Positions 62,488 through 63,488 of a stretch of 63,488 bases of DNA are shown here, in pieces. Location: contig JAACJQ010000230.1 of assembly GCA_016879935.1 (NCBI GenBank), positions 1 through 63,488 on the forward strand, written 5' to 3'. Each line of letters opens with the position of its first letter. Positions within the stretch are counted from its first letter, which is position 1. The notes under the pieces were generated by a model. It saw only the letters and a list, made by a program, of their open reading frames with translations. It ran no database searches and was not told the origin of the DNA. The stretch comes from Archangiaceae bacterium. GTDB taxonomy: Bacteria > Myxococcota > Myxococcia > Myxococcales > Myxococcaceae. The translations under genes were made by a program, and so were the position numbers.

Positions 62488-63488
62488 GTGCAAACGAACA
62501 CGGCGCTCTTGCAGTCGTTGGGTCGGCACCTCGAACAGACCGCTGAGAAGCGCGAGGTCTCTCTCGAGGCGCTGACGTCACGGGTACTGGCGGCCGTGCA
62601 GCAGGCCGTCGAACGTCACTTCGGGCCGAAGTTCCGTTTCGAGGTGCGGCTCGAGCAAGGGGCGCTCGAGGTGCTGCAGGTCGTCACGCTGGTCGAGACG
62701 CCATCGGAGTCGGGCGAGGTCGCACTCGCGAGAGCCCCTGCTGAATGGAATGCGCAGGCAGGTGACGAGCTCATGCTGCTACTCCCGTTCGATGCCGAGG
62801 CTGCCCGCGCACAGGACCGCGAGTACGCCGCGCTCTCGGGGCTCACCATCGAGAAGAGCGGCTTCGTCACGCCCGTGCTCGAGGCCGTGCGTGAGGCGCT
62901 TGGCACGAAGCAGTCGATCGACCCGGTCGACGAGGCGGTGTTGCTCGCCATGACGCTGACCGTGATGCCCGACGCAGCGAGAGACGACCCCGCATCGTGG
63001 GACTCCTACCGGCTCGCGCACGACTGGCGCACGGGCGGAGCGCGGCTCTTCAAACGCTTCGTCGTCGGCCGAGACCTGACGCGCGCCGAGCTGAATGAGC
63101 TGCTCGAGCGTGACGACGTGCCTGATGGCGGGTCGGTCGAGCTGTTCGTCGACCTCCTCTCGCTCGACACCTTGCTGCTCGGGTTGGTGTCGTCGTTCGA
63201 CCCGCTCTCGAGAGCCGCCGAGCGCCATGACGTCGACGTCCCCCGGGTGGCCGACCGGCTCGCGCGGCTGGGCCTCGACGTTCGAGCGCGCACGATGAAC
63301 GGCCGCGGGTGGACGAACCTGCCCATCGAGCATTCGTGGAGGGAGTTCGAGGTCGTCGAGCGCGTCACTGCGCCGTACGGAGAGATGACGCTGGAGAATG
63401 CTCGTGGGCTCGACCCATCTCTCACCGTGGGGAAGAAGTTTCGCCTCCCCAGTCTCACCGGGGCGCACTCGCTCTTCGAGGTGATGTC
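62488..63488 (+). CDS. uncharacterised protein, 3' end cut by window edge
   Basis: 333 codons open to the end from GTG 62488, 35 bp from the oxidoreductase start, divergent. The N-terminal 75 residues (HLEQTAEKREVSLEALTSRVLAAVQQAVERHFG, FEVRLEQGALEV) faintly resemble the NusA N-terminal domain. Later parts are not recognised: RRLFKRFVVGRDLTRAELNELLERDDV-like helices. Soluble. Without its C-terminus it cannot be named. Confidence 0.55.
   Translation, partial: MQTNTALLQSLGRHLEQTAEKREVSLEALTSRVLAAVQQAVERHFGPKFRFEVRLEQGALEVLQVVTLVETPSESGEVALARAPAEWNAQAGDELMLLLPFDAEAARAQDREYAALSGLTIEKSGFVTPVLEAVREALGTKQSIDPVDEAVLLAMTLTVMPDAARDDPASWDSYRLAHDWRTGGARLFKRFVVGRDLTRAELNELLERDDVPDGGSVELFVDLLSLDTLLLGLVSSFDPLSRAAERHDVDVPRVADRLARLGLDVRARTMNGRGWTNLPIEHSWREFEVVERVTAPYGEMTLENARGLDPSLTVGKKFRLPSLTGAHSLFEVM

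Overview
The window looks like chromosomal DNA of a myxobacterium (phylum Myxococcota). It is very GC-rich and densely coding, with strong third-position G/C bias. It encodes about a dozen lipoproteins with Asp-Ala-Gly or Ala-Thr-Ala-Gly-Gly linkers, proteins built from tandem beta domains, several c-di-GMP/cAMP signalling proteins, a TonB system with two ExbD copies, and one protein (55869-59120) ending in a MYXO-CTERM-like sorting tail. Genus cannot be fixed from the sequence alone. I see no rRNA, tRNA, prophage, insertion sequence or CRISPR array.

Layout. 1-5.5 kb: truncated fatty acid desaturase, choice-of-anchor-D-type lipoprotein, a glycosyltransferase-2/methyltransferase pair, a second methyltransferase, and a family 3 glycoside hydrolase. 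5.5-12.7 kb: lipoproteins, an FHA-GAF-adenylate cyclase, a TPR protein, a gene-poor stretch with ~100-bp repeats and a probable gene remnant, and two tandem LysR regulators. 12.7-15.3 kb: hybrid histidine kinase and queuosine-precursor transporter. 15.4-26.7 kb: a TonB module (beta-helix lipoprotein, TonB-dependent receptor, ExbD, ExbD, ExbB, TonB) plus a large lipoprotein and a CsgG/TolB-like partner. 26.8-29.1 kb: two paralogous cNMP-GGDEF proteins separated by a nested 33-bp/58-bp tandem array. 29.2-33.4 kb: barrel-like protein, class C beta-lactamase-type hydrolase, and gyrB. 33.7-42.9 kb: giant secreted repeat lipoproteins and a long epimerase fusion protein. 42.9-49.6 kb: a minus-strand run of eight genes including TIGR02996-type, CAP-like, alpha/beta hydrolase, scramblase-like and FIST proteins. 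49.6-52.6 kb: three membrane genes (DoxX-like, DUF2269-like, DUF3556-like), followed by a 105-bp tandem repeat. 52.8-63.5 kb: a DUF2723-type membrane glycosyltransferase, an IPT-repeat MYXO-CTERM protein, a lipoprotein, a molybdopterin oxidoreductase and a truncated gene.

How it fits together. Much of the window serves the cell surface. The TonB-ExbB-ExbD-ExbD complex could energise the adjacent receptor. Many lipoproteins and large beta-domain proteins populate the outer envelope. Two diguanylate cyclases with intact inhibitory sites, an adenylate cyclase and a hybrid kinase supply signalling. The most unusual items are three unrelated families of intergenic tandem repeats, two palindromes ahead of gyrB, a perfect 12-bp inverted repeat in the receptor/epimerase divergent promoter, a histidine kinase whose N-box asparagine is a histidine, and an epimerase fused to an extra helical domain. 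I found no clear-cut new multi-gene defence or biosynthetic system. The best candidates for undescribed biology are these repeats and the uncharacterised membrane and lipoprotein clusters.
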